Below are positions 24,772 to 33,633 of a stretch of 64,000 nt of DNA, piece by piece. This stretch comes from Bordetella parapertussis. GTDB lineage: Bacteria; Pseudomonadota; Gammaproteobacteria; Burkholderiales; Burkholderiaceae_D. Each line of letters opens with the position of its first letter. Positions within the stretch are counted from its first letter, which is position 1. Below the pieces are notes generated by a model. That model was not told the origin of the DNA. It did not search any database and saw only the letters and a program-made list of their open reading frames with translations. The translations under genes were made by a program, and so were the position numbers. The stretch covers positions 1 to 64,000 of the forward strand of contig CAMBFZ010000018.1 in assembly GCA_945866125.1 (NCBI GenBank), written 5' to 3'.

Positions 24772-25680
24772 TCAGGCAGCTTGCAGGATCAGTTTGCCGG
24801 CGAGGATTTCTTCGGCAAACATTTCGGCGGTACGTGCAGCAGCAGCGGTCATGATGTCGAGGTTGCCTGCGTATTTAGGCAAATAGTCACCCAGACCTTC
24901 CACTTCGAGGAAGACTGACACCCGATTGCCGTCAAAGACCGGACCATTGACGAGCTTGTAGCCGGGCACGTATTTTTGTACTTCCCGAATCATGTCGTGA
25001 ATCGATTGCGTGATTTTTGCCTGATCCGGCGTGGTCTCAGTCAGGCAGTGCACCGTGTCGCGCATAATCAGCGGCGGGTCCGCCGGATTGATGATGATGA
25101 TGGCTTTGCCCTTTTGTGCACCACCGACTTTTTCGACAGCACCGGCAGTGGTGCGGGTAAATTCGTCAATATTTTTGCGGGTGCCCGGGCCCACTGAGCG
25201 ACTCGAGACCGTCGCGACGATCTCGCCGTAGCTTACTGTTTGCACACGCGAGACCGCCGCCACCATAGGGATAGTGGCCTGGCCGCCGCAGGTAACCATA
25301 TTGACGTTCATCGCGCCCTGTCCAAGATGCTGCTGCAGATTCACCGGCGGTACGCAATAAGGGCCGATCGCCGCTGGCGTGAGATCAATCATCATCACGC
25401 CCAGTGCCGTCAGCTTGCGCGAATTTTCGGCATGCACATAAGCGCTCGTCGCATCAAAAGCAATCTGCACACCATCGGCAAGTACATGGGGCAGCAAGCC
25501 GTCGACGCCGTCGGCGGTGGTCTTGATTCCCATTTCTCGTGCCCGTTTGAGGCCGTCCGAATCGGGATCGATCCCGACCATCCAGACTGGCTCCAGCACG
25601 GGAGAGCGCTGCAGTTTGGCTAGCAAGTCGGTCCCGATATTGCCGGGCCCGATCAAGGCACACTTAATTTTTTTACTCAT
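24772..25680 (-). CDS. dmpF: Acetaldehyde dehydrogenase (acylating)
   Basis: A 302-residue enzyme. GPGNIGTDLL is the nucleotide-binding loop and Cys131 in VTCGGQATIPM is the catalytic thiol. It oxidises acetaldehyde with CoA and NAD to acetyl-CoA, the final step of the meta pathway, as a complex with the aldolase encoded next. A gagtcc-type spacer with ggag lies before the ATG. The order F-G-I matches the known dmp/xyl operons from here on. Confidence 0.95.
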   Translation of the reverse strand: MSKKIKCALIGPGNIGTDLLAKLQRSPVLEPVWMVGIDPDSDGLKRAREMGIKTTADGVDGLLPHVLADGVQIAFDATSAYVHAENSRKLTALGVMMIDLTPAAIGPYCVPPVNLQQHLGQGAMNVNMVTCGGQATIPMVAAVSRVQTVSYGEIVATVSSRSVGPGTRKNIDEFTRTTAGAVEKVGGAQKGKAIIIINPADPPLIMRDTVHCLTETTPDQAKITQSIHDMIREVQKYVPGYKLVNGPVFDGNRVSVFLEVEGLGDYLPKYAGNLDIMTAAAARTAEMFAEEILAGKLILQAA

Positions 25681-25703
25681 CGTGGACTCCTAAAAAAAAT
25701 TCA

Positions 25704-26498
25704 TCAAATCAGACTACGTACCACGCCGCCATCAACCCGCAACGCGGCGCCATTGGTCGCCGCAGCTTTTGGGCTGCAAATGTAGGCGACCATGGCTGCC
25801 ACTTCTGCGGGGGTGATAAAACGACGTAGCAGAGAAGTTGGCCGTGCGTGGGCAAAAAATGCCGCGGCGGCTTCGTCAAAACTCTGACCCTGTTCGGCAG
25901 CAAGCTTGTCAAAAAATGCGCGTGCGCCTTCTGTCAGTGTGGGGCCCGGCAGTACGCTGTTGACCGTCACTGCCGTACCAGCGCAGGTTTCTGCCAGCCC
26001 GCGCGCAATCGACAGCTGCGCCGATTTGGTCATGCCATAGTGGACCATCTCGGCCGGTGGGCAGATGCCGGATTCGCTGGAAATAAAAACAACCCGACCG
26101 CGATTACGTTGTTGCATACCCGGCAGCGCTGCGCGCGACAGACGCACGCCACTCATCACATTCGTTTCAAAGAAATGCAACCAGTCGGCATCCGTAATCG
26201 ACGCAAACGGTTTGGGGTCGAAAATGCCCAGATTGTTAATCAATATGTCGATCTCGGCGCTGCTCTTGATCAGCAATTCGCAGCCGGCAGCAGTGGCCGC
26301 ATCGGCGGCGATACCGCCCAGCGTCGCATGTGGAAATTCAGACCGTAAGCGTTGCACTGCCTCGTCAACACTCGCTTGCGAGCGGCCATTGATGGTCACG
26401 ACGGCACCCTCGGCGGCAAGCGCCTGGGCGATCGCATAGCCGATGCCCGCAGTCGATCCGGTCACGAGCGCGTGTTGTCCCTGCAATTGAAGATCCAT
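25704..26498 (-). CDS. SDR dehydrogenase inserted in the meta-cleavage operon
   Basis: A 264-residue short-chain dehydrogenase. The NAD(P) motif is VTGSTAGIGYAIA, NNLGIFDPKPF is the NAG-type motif (NNLG), and the catalytic Ser...Tyr-x3-Lys is SSESGI...YGMTK. The C-terminus GAALRVDGGVVRS is standard. It lies between the decarboxylase and acetaldehyde dehydrogenase genes with 22-23 bp spacing, so it is part of the operon. The canonical pathway has no SDR step. It might act on a hydroxylated or methylated intermediate, or be a passenger. Substrate unknown. Confidence 0.85.
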   Translation of the reverse strand: MDLQLQGQHALVTGSTAGIGYAIAQALAAEGAVVTINGRSQASVDEAVQRLRSEFPHATLGGIAADAATAAGCELLIKSSAEIDILINNLGIFDPKPFASITDADWLHFFETNVMSGVRLSRAALPGMQQRNRGRVVFISSESGICPPAEMVHYGMTKSAQLSIARGLAETCAGTAVTVNSVLPGPTLTEGARAFFDKLAAEQGQSFDEAAAAFFAHARPTSLLRRFITPAEVAAMVAYICSPKAAATNGAALRVDGGVVRSLI

Positions 26499-26521
26499 CG
26501 TGTTTCCGTTACGCGGTTGAG

Positions 26522-27310
26522 TTAGACGAAGCGCATCGAGACCGAACCCAGGTCCTGATAGCGCACCAGAATGCTGTCGCCTGCTGCCACCGGTATGGCT
26601 TCGGTTACGCCGCCGGTCATGATGAACGTGCCGGCAGGGATTTCCTGCCCGCGCGCACCGAGATGATTGGCTAGCATCGCAACGGCTGCAGCCGGGTGGC
26701 CGAGAACAGCAGCACCCGCCGCCATCGCAACGACTTGCCCATTTTTTTCAAGGACAACACCGAGTGTGCGCAGGTCAAGCTCCTCGATATGGCGTGAGCG
26801 GCCACCGATGACGAAACGGGAGGCAGAGGTATTGTCGGCGACCACACTCTTCAGGTCGAATTTGAAATCGCGATAGCGGCTGTCGATAATCTCAACAGCA
26901 GGAATCACAAAATCAATCGCTGCCATTACTGCGCCCACGTGGCAGCCCGGCCCTTTTAGTGGCGCCTTGGTAACGACGCAAATTTCTGCCTCGACTTTGG
27001 GGTGAATCAGTTCTGAGGTTTTTATTTCGCCGCCGTCCGGGCGCGACATATAGTCGCTGACGAAGCCAAACACTGGCACGTCCACGCCCATCTGCTTCAT
27101 CTTGGCAAACGAGGTCAGGCCTGCCTTGAGGCCGGCGGTTCGGTGGCCGCGTGCTTCTTTGTTATGACGAATCGCGTCTTGAATGGCATACGCATCTTCC
27201 CAATCCATGTGCGGATAGTCGTCGGTAATTTTCAGTACATCGCGTGCTTCGAGTTCGGCTGCTTCCAGATGGGCGGCAAGCTGATCGATGGTGGCTTTAT
27301 CGAGTTGCAT
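26522..27310 (-). CDS. dmpH: 4-oxalocrotonate decarboxylase
   Basis: A 262-residue protein of the hydratase/decarboxylase family. The ATG at 27310, with gagagagaacc upstream, is used; an earlier start would overlap the hydratase gene by about 60 bp. Motifs are HPKVEAEICVVTKAPLKGPG, AIDFVIPAVEIIDSRYRDF and VVLEKNGQVVAMAAGAAVLG, with the metal-binding Glu residues shared with the hydratase. It decarboxylates 2-oxo-3-hexenedioate to 2-hydroxypenta-2,4-dienoate and normally works in a complex with the hydratase encoded directly upstream. Confidence 0.93.
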   Translation of the reverse strand: MQLDKATIDQLAAHLEAAELEARDVLKITDDYPHMDWEDAYAIQDAIRHNKEARGHRTAGLKAGLTSFAKMKQMGVDVPVFGFVSDYMSRPDGGEIKTSELIHPKVEAEICVVTKAPLKGPGCHVGAVMAAIDFVIPAVEIIDSRYRDFKFDLKSVVADNTSASRFVIGGRSRHIEELDLRTLGVVLEKNGQVVAMAAGAAVLGHPAAAVAMLANHLGARGQEIPAGTFIMTGGVTEAIPVAAGDSILVRYQDLGSVSMRFV

Positions 27311-27335
27311 GGTTCTCTCTCGGTTCTTGTTGTGT

Positions 27336-28124
27336 TCAGATAAATCGCACGGAAGTTGATCCCAGGCCGCCGACGGCGCAGTGCAAACTGTCACCAGCTT
27401 TGACCGGGACCAGCGGCGACTGCGAGCCCGACAGGATCACATCGCCGGCCTTGAGCGAGATGCCGAGTCGGCCAAGCGTATTGGCCAGCCAGGCGACTGC
27501 ATTGACCGGCGAGCCTTGTACGGATGCACCTGCCGAGGTACTGATAATTTCGCCATTTTTTTCTAGCACCATACCTGCCAGGGCGAGGTCAAGATCACGC
27601 GGACTACGGCGCGTGCCGCCTAATGTAAAAACACCGCAGGAGGCGTTATCGGCAACCGTGTCTTCGATTTTTATTTTCCAGTCTTTGATGCGAGAGTCGA
27701 CAATCTCAAAGCAGGGCATCACGCAATCCGTGGCACGCAACACATCGGCGGCGGTGACACCCGGACCCGTCAGGTCACGCGCCAAAATAAAGGCCACTTC
27801 GGCCTCCGCTTTCGGCGCGATCATTTTGCTGGTATCGACCGCTTCCCCTTCGTTGAAGACCATGCCGGAGAGCAGATGACCGAAATCAGGTTGGTTAACC
27901 CCCAGCATGTCCATCACGATTTTGCTGGTCACGCCGATTTTTTTTCCCACCACGATTTCACCCGCATCAAGCCGACGCGCAATCATGCGCAGCTGGATCT
28001 GGTAAGCGTCTGCGATTGTGATACCGGGTTCGCGATTGGTCAGAGGTTCAATTGGCACACGGGTAAGAAAGGAGTCATACAACTCGTCGCCGTAGCGTGT
28101 AATGCTGTCTTTGTTCATGGTCAT
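27336..28124 (-). CDS. dmpE: 2-hydroxypenta-2,4-dienoate (2-oxopent-4-enoate) hydratase
   Basis: A 262-residue enzyme homologous to the next gene. Key blocks are VGKKIGVTSKIVMDMLGVNQPDFG, IAPKAEAEVAFILARDLTGPG and CVMPCFEIVDSRIKDW, with the Glu metal ligands. It adds water to the dienoate to give 4-hydroxy-2-oxovalerate. Gene order C-E-H-SDR-F-G-I differs from the classic C-D-E-F-G-H-I: the hydrolase gene D has moved to 47.3 kb and H lies next to E. Confidence 0.93.
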   Translation of the reverse strand: MTMNKDSITRYGDELYDSFLTRVPIEPLTNREPGITIADAYQIQLRMIARRLDAGEIVVGKKIGVTSKIVMDMLGVNQPDFGHLLSGMVFNEGEAVDTSKMIAPKAEAEVAFILARDLTGPGVTAADVLRATDCVMPCFEIVDSRIKDWKIKIEDTVADNASCGVFTLGGTRRSPRDLDLALAGMVLEKNGEIISTSAGASVQGSPVNAVAWLANTLGRLGISLKAGDVILSGSQSPLVPVKAGDSLHCAVGGLGSTSVRFI

Positions 28125-28148
28125 GCGAAAGCTCCGGTCGTCAGAGGG

Positions 28149-29603
28149 TTAAATTTTGATCATCACGTTACGCAAATCGGTGTAGAACTCCAGCGAGTGC
28201 ACGCCGCCTTCGCGGCCGATGCCAGAGCCTTTCGATCCACCGAACGAGGTGCGCAGGTCACGCAGAAACCAGCTATTGATCCAGCACAGTCCGACGTGGA
28301 CTGCATTGCCCATGCGAGTGGCGGTGGACATATTGCTGGTCCAGATCGTTGTGGCCAGACCGTATTGGGTATCGTTGGCTAGCGCGATCGCTTCTTCTTC
28401 GGTATCGAAGGGAGCGATATGGCAGCAAGGTCCGAAAATTTCTTCGCGTACGATAGGCGACGTTTCAGGCAGGCCGGTCCAGATGGTGGGCTGCACCCAA
28501 TGGCCGTCGGCGAATTCACCGTCCATTGCATGCGCTGCGCCTCCGGTGACAATGGCGGCGCCTTCGGCTTTGGCTTTGGCGTAGTAGGACAGTACCTTGG
28601 CGCGATGTTCCGCTGAAATCAGCGGACCGAGGCCGACGCCGGGCTCGTGCGAGGCACCGATTTTCAGGCCTTCCGCTTTTTCTTTGAGCGCCTTGACGAA
28701 TTTGTCAAAAATCGGGCGTTGCACATAGACCCGCTCAGTGCCCAGGCAAACCTGACCACAGTTTTCAAAAGCCGAACGGGTGATGCCGGCGACAGCCTTG
28801 TCGAAATCAGCATCGGCAAACACGATGCCGGCATTTTTGCCGCCGAGTTCAAACGATACGGGACGCACACCCTTGGCGGCGGCCGCCATGATCGCCTCAC
28901 CAGTGCGGGTTTCGCCGGTAAAGGTAATGCCATCCACGCCCGGATGCGTAGTTAGAAATTCACCGGCCGAGTTAGGCCCAAAACCATGGACCACGTTGTA
29001 GACCCCTTTGGGGATGCCGACCTTGTTCATGACTTCGCCGAGCAAGGTGGCAGTCGCCGGCGTTTCTTCTGAAGGTTTGACGATGACGGCGTTACCGCAC
29101 GCAAGCGCCGGGCCGACTTTCCAGGTCATTAATAGCAGCGGCAGATTCCAGGGGCAGACCACGCCAATCACGCCGAGCGGCACCCGAACGCCGTAGCTGA
29201 TCGCGGTGCCACCATCCGGTGTGGTCATCTGAAAACTTTCGGTGGGCGCGTTCTTGATGATGTCCGCAAACACCTTGAAATTTGCTGCGCCCCGCGGAAT
29301 ATCGATATGCGAGGCCAACGAATACGGTTTACCGGTATCGGCCAATTCTGCTGCCAAAAATTCGTCAAAACGGTGATTGATTTCATCGGCCACTGCATAC
29401 AGCAGCTCAACCCGCTTGACCACTGACATCTTGCCCCATTCGCCGTTCAGCGCGCTGCGCGCTGCCTGCACGGCCGCGTCGATTTCGGCGCGACCAGCTT
29501 CATGCACCAGTCCGATGACGCTGTTGTTGACCGGGGCACGGTTCTCGAAGGTTTTGCCGGTGGCGACAAATTCGCCATTAATAAAATTATGAAATTGTTT
29601 CAT
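28149..29603 (-). CDS. dmpC: 2-hydroxymuconic semialdehyde dehydrogenase
   Basis: A 484-residue aldehyde dehydrogenase. It has the NAD region PWNLPLLLMTWKVGPALACGN, the catalytic Glu in SFELGGKNAGIVF and the catalytic Cys in ENCGQVCLGTERVYV. It oxidises the ring-cleavage product of catechol to 2-hydroxymuconate, opening the dehydrogenative branch completed by the tautomerase and decarboxylase. The length and the C-terminal DLRTSFGGSKGSGIGREGG match this subfamily. It starts the main meta-pathway block after the GlcG-like gene. Confidence 0.94.
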   Translation of the reverse strand: MKQFHNFINGEFVATGKTFENRAPVNNSVIGLVHEAGRAEIDAAVQAARSALNGEWGKMSVVKRVELLYAVADEINHRFDEFLAAELADTGKPYSLASHIDIPRGAANFKVFADIIKNAPTESFQMTTPDGGTAISYGVRVPLGVIGVVCPWNLPLLLMTWKVGPALACGNAVIVKPSEETPATATLLGEVMNKVGIPKGVYNVVHGFGPNSAGEFLTTHPGVDGITFTGETRTGEAIMAAAAKGVRPVSFELGGKNAGIVFADADFDKAVAGITRSAFENCGQVCLGTERVYVQRPIFDKFVKALKEKAEGLKIGASHEPGVGLGPLISAEHRAKVLSYYAKAKAEGAAIVTGGAAHAMDGEFADGHWVQPTIWTGLPETSPIVREEIFGPCCHIAPFDTEEEAIALANDTQYGLATTIWTSNMSTATRMGNAVHVGLCWINSWFLRDLRTSFGGSKGSGIGREGGVHSLEFYTDLRNVMIKI

Positions 29604-29651
29604 TGCGTGGTCCGTAAATAAAAGAAGAATTCCTTGTGCTGTGTCGGAGGC

Positions 29652-30104
29652 TCAGGCCAGGCCGATGGCGGCTAGTCCTGCGCGCGCACATTCCTCGTCC
29701 TGCTCGGCAGATCCGCCGGAGACGCCAATACCACCGATGCGCATACCGTCCTGCACGATCGGCAAGCCACCGCCAAACATCACTAGTCGGGGCCGCTCTG
29801 CCAGACCCATGCGCAAGAACTCATCGCTGGCCAGGATGCCCTTCCACGCCGAAGTCGGAAAGCCGAAACCCGCGGCGGTGTAGGCCTTGTCAATCGCAAT
29901 CTCGACCGAATGCAAAAATGCGCCCGGCATGCGCAGAAAACCTGCCAGCACGCCGCTGCTATCGGTGACGGCAACGTTAATTCGGATGCCGATGTGCTGC
30001 GCATACGCGAGGCTTGCCTGCATAGCCTGCGCTGCTGCTTCGGCAGAGATCACGCCTTGCATCACGCTGAGAGGGGTAGCCGTTGGGCTCGTCGGGTCAC
30101 TCAT
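29652..30104 (-). CDS. GlcG/HbpS-family protein of the meta operon
   Basis: A 150-residue member of the GlcG/HbpS (DUF336) family. It starts the fold at VISAEAAAQAMQASLAYAQ and has VAVTDSSGVLAGFLRMPGA and GIGVSGGSAEQDEECARAG. Family members bind heme, cobalamin-like or small ligands in some cases. GlcG-like genes recur in aromatic meta-cleavage operons without a settled role. Here it is the first gene of the leftward block downstream of the divergent LysR gene. Confidence 0.85.
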   Translation of the reverse strand: MSDPTSPTATPLSVMQGVISAEAAAQAMQASLAYAQHIGIRINVAVTDSSGVLAGFLRMPGAFLHSVEIAIDKAYTAAGFGFPTSAWKGILASDEFLRMGLAERPRLVMFGGGLPIVQDGMRIGGIGVSGGSAEQDEECARAGLAAIGLA

Positions 30105-30133
30105 ATCAATGTCCAGTCAGATAGGCGAAGGGT

Positions 30134-30193
30134 AGTATTTGGTCTTGATACTGTCCAATACTGTTTTTTTGATTCACAATACTTAAAAAGTAT
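30134..30193. promoter_or_regulatory. LysR-type operator region with repeated ATACT half-sites
   Basis: Between the divergent GlcG-like and LysR genes, ATACTTAAAAAGTAT (30179-30193) is a perfect palindrome with the T-N11-A form of LysR boxes. A second inverted pair, agtat...gatact, spans 30134-30152, and another aatact is at 30157. The palindrome lies immediately before the ribosome site of the lysR gene, which suggests autoregulation as well as control of the leftward block. Confidence 0.6.
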
Positions 30194-30204
30194 GGAGGTG
30201 AGAC

Positions 30205-31134
30205 ATGGATTTGCGACAGATGCGTTATTTTTTGGCGCTTGCAGAGGAGCGTAATTTCACGCGCGCAGCAGCGCGACTGCATATGGCGCAACCGCCACTG
30301 ACCCGCCAGATCCGTGCATTGGAGGACGATGTTGGGGCGACGCTTTTCGTGCGCAGCCCGAAGGGCGTCACGCTGACCGAAGCCGGCCAGGCGTTGTTTG
30401 ACGAGGTGCCCAATCTGCTTGCGTTGGCCGCACGCGCCAAAGAGCGTGCGGTGCTGGCGGGACAGGGACAGACCGGTCAGCTCGACATTGGTACCTTTGG
30501 CTCTGGTGTGTTGGACGCCGTTCCGCGCATCCTGGCGCGCTTTCATGCGGAGCGTCCGGAAGTCAAAATCGTGCTGCACAACCTCAGCAAGAGTGCGCAG
30601 ATTGCGGCGCTGCGTGAGCGTCGCATCAACGTCGGTTTTAACCGGCTGATTCCCCCTGACGATGACCTCAAGGTAGAGACAGTGTTGCGTGAATCGATGA
30701 TGGTTGCGCTGCCGGCAAGGCATGCCTTGTGCAAAAAAAAATTCATCACGATTCCCGACTTGAGCGGGCAGCCGCTGATCCTTTACCCGCGCCTGCCAAT
30801 CGCTGGACTTGCGCAGCTGGTGATTCAGGCCTTCCATCGCGAAAAATCCGAATTGCGTATCGAGCAGGAGGTCGAAGACGTGCTCACTGCCATCGCGCTG
30901 GTGGCTGGCGGGTTTGGAGCCTGTGTGACGACCGCCTCGACGGCAAGCTTGCGTCTGCCGGGCGTTATGTACCGTCCGCTGGTCAGTCATCATTTGCGTG
31001 AAATCGAATTAAGTTGTCTGTACCGACAAGCGGATGAATCCCCGCTGCTGGCGGCCTTTGTTGCCGTGGTGCGGGATTTTGCGGCTACCATGACTCCGCC
31101 AAAAGAAAAGCCGACCACAAAACGCGCAGCCTGA
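30205..31134 (+). CDS. LysR-family transcriptional regulator (CatR/CbnR-like)
   Basis: A 309-residue regulator. The N-terminal winged helix-turn-helix reads MDLRQMRYFLALAEERNFTR followed by AAARLHMAQPPLTRQIRALE, very close to aromatic-pathway LysR proteins such as CatR, ClcR and CbnR. The C-terminal inducer domain starts near GQLDIGTFGSGVLDAVPR. It has a strong ribosome site (ggaggtgagac). It is divergent from the meta-pathway block and is flanked on both sides by phenol-pathway genes of the opposite strand, so its insertion splits the leftward gene series. Inducer unknown; a muconate-type intermediate is plausible. Confidence 0.88.
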   Translation: MDLRQMRYFLALAEERNFTRAAARLHMAQPPLTRQIRALEDDVGATLFVRSPKGVTLTEAGQALFDEVPNLLALAARAKERAVLAGQGQTGQLDIGTFGSGVLDAVPRILARFHAERPEVKIVLHNLSKSAQIAALRERRINVGFNRLIPPDDDLKVETVLRESMMVALPARHALCKKKFITIPDLSGQPLILYPRLPIAGLAQLVIQAFHREKSELRIEQEVEDVLTAIALVAGGFGACVTTASTASLRLPGVMYRPLVSHHLREIELSCLYRQADESPLLAAFVAVVRDFAATMTPPKEKPTTKRAA

Positions 31135-31164
31135 GCCTTGGCGCATTGTTCAATGCGCCAAGGC
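31135..31164. terminator. Perfect 14-bp hairpin between convergent genes
   Basis: gccttggcgcattg (31135-31148) and its exact complement (31151-31164) enclose tt. It starts 1 bp after the lysR stop and lies 15 bp from the stop of the convergent catechol dioxygenase gene. No long T-run is present on either side, so it is probably a bidirectional, Rho-assisted or RNA-stabilising element. Confidence 0.6.
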
Positions 31165-31178
31165 GTGCATGCAGCCGA

Positions 31179-32123
31179 TCAGGTGTAGACGTCGGTGAAC
31201 GAAGGCACCGCGTCGCCGGTGTGATAGAAGATGCCGGTCCAGAGCTTGTCTTCGGTCCAGGTCGTCACGGGACGATCAGGTTGCGCCAGATAACCGAGGC
31301 CGGCGAAGGTCTCGTTACGGTTGCCGCTTGGGTCAAAGAAATAGATGGTCTCGCCGCGTGTGATGCCATGGCGAGTCGGTGCCACGTCGATCTTGACCTT
31401 TTTCTTTGACATGATATCGGCCGCCTTGAGCACGTCATGCCAAGAATCAAGGAAGAAAGACACATGATGAATACCAGCCTTGGCACCACCAACGAACGCG
31501 ATGTCGTGTGGTGTGTTGGTGCGGGTCAGCCAGGTCGCTGCCTGGATGACGCCACCTGGTCCAACACATACTTGCTCAACCAGATAGAAGTCCAGCACGT
31601 CTTTGAAGAAGTTGGTGTTCTCAGCCACCTTGTTGACGCCGGTTTCAGGATTGAGCTCGCACATCAGCAGTACATGGTCGACCCAATGTGCGCCAGCGCC
31701 GGTGATGTTGTCAGGCCAGGGATCCGGATTGGTCGTGCCGACTTCGGTACCCACATATTCTTTTAACGCGTAGAGGCGCATTTCGTGGCCGCTTGGCATT
31801 TTGAATTGCAGCATACGACCTGTGGAAGGCAGAGCACCTTCGGGGAGTTCGGTGACTTTGATGCCGGCAGCTTCAATACGCTGCTTGAAGCTATCGAGGT
31901 CACTGTCTTTTTCTACCTTGTAGGCGACATGGTTCATGCCAGCCTGATCGGATGGCGTCAGGATGATCGAATAGCGATCCCATTCGTCCCAGCACTTCAG
32001 ATAAACATTACCCGCCTTATCTTCCATCGAGATTTTCATGCCGATGACTTCGGTGTAGTGTTTGACCGCGGCCCCTATGTCCATGACTTTCAAGCTTACA
32101 TGCCCGATACGCATAACACCCAT
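31179..32123 (-). CDS. dmpB: Catechol 2,3-dioxygenase
   Basis: A 314-residue extradiol dioxygenase with two VOC-type halves. Fe(II) ligands are His150 (HWVDHVLLM), His219 or 220 (GIHHVSFFLD) and Glu271 (GNRNETFAG). RIGHVSLKVMD starts the non-catalytic N-terminal half. It opens the catechol ring to 2-hydroxymuconic semialdehyde. It is read after the dmpQ-type ferredoxin gene with 10 bp spacing, as in dmp operons. It is the last gene before the LysR interruption. Confidence 0.96.
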   Translation of the reverse strand: MGVMRIGHVSLKVMDIGAAVKHYTEVIGMKISMEDKAGNVYLKCWDEWDRYSIILTPSDQAGMNHVAYKVEKDSDLDSFKQRIEAAGIKVTELPEGALPSTGRMLQFKMPSGHEMRLYALKEYVGTEVGTTNPDPWPDNITGAGAHWVDHVLLMCELNPETGVNKVAENTNFFKDVLDFYLVEQVCVGPGGVIQAATWLTRTNTPHDIAFVGGAKAGIHHVSFFLDSWHDVLKAADIMSKKKVKIDVAPTRHGITRGETIYFFDPSGNRNETFAGLGYLAQPDRPVTTWTEDKLWTGIFYHTGDAVPSFTDVYT

Positions 32124-32133
32124 TGTCTTCTCC

Positions 32134-32493
32134 TTATTTTATGATCGCAGGTGGGGTGGCCTGCGCGTCGAACCCCTTGGAAAACGGTTTGATCATCTTG
32201 CCGGCGACTTCTAGCTTCACCTCGACGGTGGGCCCAACGCGACAGGCAAGGGTGTAACCCTGTGTTTCTTCATATTCGCTGACATGGGCCCGGCTAATCG
32301 GACCCAGCAATTCGGTACTGCCGCTGGTAATACGTACTTTGCACACGCCGCAGCCGCCGTTGACGCAGCCCGCCGGAATGCCTTTGCGCCCGAGGCGCAA
32401 CATACCCTTGAGCAGGCTCTCGCCGATCGCGCAGGGGTAAGACTCACCGGTCTGCTCGATGGTGACTTGCACCTTGGGACGAAAATCAAACAT
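32134..32493 (-). CDS. dmpQ: DmpQ/XylT-type [2Fe-2S] ferredoxin
   Basis: A 119-residue plant-type ferredoxin. CVNGGCGVCKV plus the distal CRV cysteine (TLACRVGP) bind the cluster. The ATG at 32493 opens a normal MFDFRPKVQV start; the frame is open 31 codons upstream but that part overlaps the reductase gene. XylT-type ferredoxins re-reduce the iron of catechol 2,3-dioxygenase after suicide oxidation by substituted catechols, which fits its position immediately before dmpB. Confidence 0.92.
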   Translation of the reverse strand: MFDFRPKVQVTIEQTGESYPCAIGESLLKGMLRLGRKGIPAGCVNGGCGVCKVRITSGSTELLGPISRAHVSEYEETQGYTLACRVGPTVEVKLEVAGKMIKPFSKGFDAQATPPAIIK

Positions 32494-32503
32494 GGCTCGC
32501 TTG

Positions 32504-33562
32504 TCAGACGCGCTTGAAAAATGCACTGCGCGGCTTGGACGCATCGGCCGCAGTGATGAATTTTTCTGCATAGATGTCGCGCTCATACAGACGACCCTGC
32601 ATCAGTGTCGACAGACAGGCTTCGATCATTGCCGGTGGTCCGCACAGATAGACTTTGTGGCCGGAAAAATCGCCCTTAAAATGGTGTTGTGCCGCTTCAT
32701 GCACGAAGCCTTTTTCGCCTTCAAAGCCGCTGGCGTCTTCTGATAGCGCCGGTACATACGTGAAGTTTGGATGCGTCTGCGCGAGCGCCTTGAATTCCTG
32801 GTCGTAGTACAGCTCGGCCAGATTGCGCTGTCCGTAGATCAGCGTGATGGGATCGGTACAGCCGCTGGCAAGCAAATCTAGAATCATGGAGCGCGGACTC
32901 GACAGACCCGATCCGCCCGCCATGAAAATCATCGGCGCCTTGAAGGAAGTGCGCACAAAAAAGCGCCCATAGGGGCCCGATACGCGCAGGGTTTGGCCAA
33001 CGTGCAATTTCTCATGCAGATAGGCAGTGCCGGCGCCGCCGGGAACAATGCGCACGTTGATTTCAAGCTCACCGGTGCGGGCAATATCTTGCGGCGAATT
33101 TGCAATTGAAAACGGACGACCGCCTTCTACACCCGGCAGCACCAGCTGCACATACTGGCCCGCCTGAAAATCGATGACACGGTCAAGCTTGAGCCAGATC
33201 GCCTTGATGGTTGGCGTCACACTTTCAATGCGACTCACGGTGGTATCAAAATCTTCGACCGGGATGATGCGGGCGTCGTCATCTTCGTCGATGTCGGCTT
33301 CAATGGTGACATCGCTTTGTAGTGTTGCGCAGCAGGCCAGGGTCTTGCCTTCATCGCGCTCGAAATCCATGAGTGCAAACGGATTGGACTCCCCGTGTTC
33401 GACATTGCCATCGGCTACGTGCACCTTGCAGGTGCCGCACAGACCATGCCCGCAGGCATGGGGTAGATAAATACCCTGACGTAGCGCGGCGTCAAGGATA
33501 GTCTGGCCATCCTCGACTTCGATCGTAGCGCCAAGCGGTTCAATAGTGAGTAGTTGGGACAT
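32504..33562 (-). CDS. dmpP: Phenol hydroxylase P5, ferredoxin-flavin reductase
   Basis: A 352-residue reductase. The N-terminal [2Fe-2S] domain has CGHGLCGTCKV and the distal CCATL. The FAD domain has GRPFSIANSP and the NAD domain GGSGLSSPRSM plus YLCGPPAMIEAC. It moves electrons from NADH to the diiron oxygenase. It lies 71 bp after the P4 gene and 10 bp before dmpQ. All cofactor motifs are intact and only one copy exists, so it must serve both P3 copies if both are used. Confidence 0.96.
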   Translation of the reverse strand: MSQLLTIEPLGATIEVEDGQTILDAALRQGIYLPHACGHGLCGTCKVHVADGNVEHGESNPFALMDFERDEGKTLACCATLQSDVTIEADIDEDDDARIIPVEDFDTTVSRIESVTPTIKAIWLKLDRVIDFQAGQYVQLVLPGVEGGRPFSIANSPQDIARTGELEINVRIVPGGAGTAYLHEKLHVGQTLRVSGPYGRFFVRTSFKAPMIFMAGGSGLSSPRSMILDLLASGCTDPITLIYGQRNLAELYYDQEFKALAQTHPNFTYVPALSEDASGFEGEKGFVHEAAQHHFKGDFSGHKVYLCGPPAMIEACLSTLMQGRLYERDIYAEKFITAADASKPRSAFFKRV

Positions 33563-33633
33563 GATTCAGATCACAACAAAAATACATCTGGGTTTACGGG
33601 TGACAGACTCTGATTAGGGCAGGATTGCCCTAA

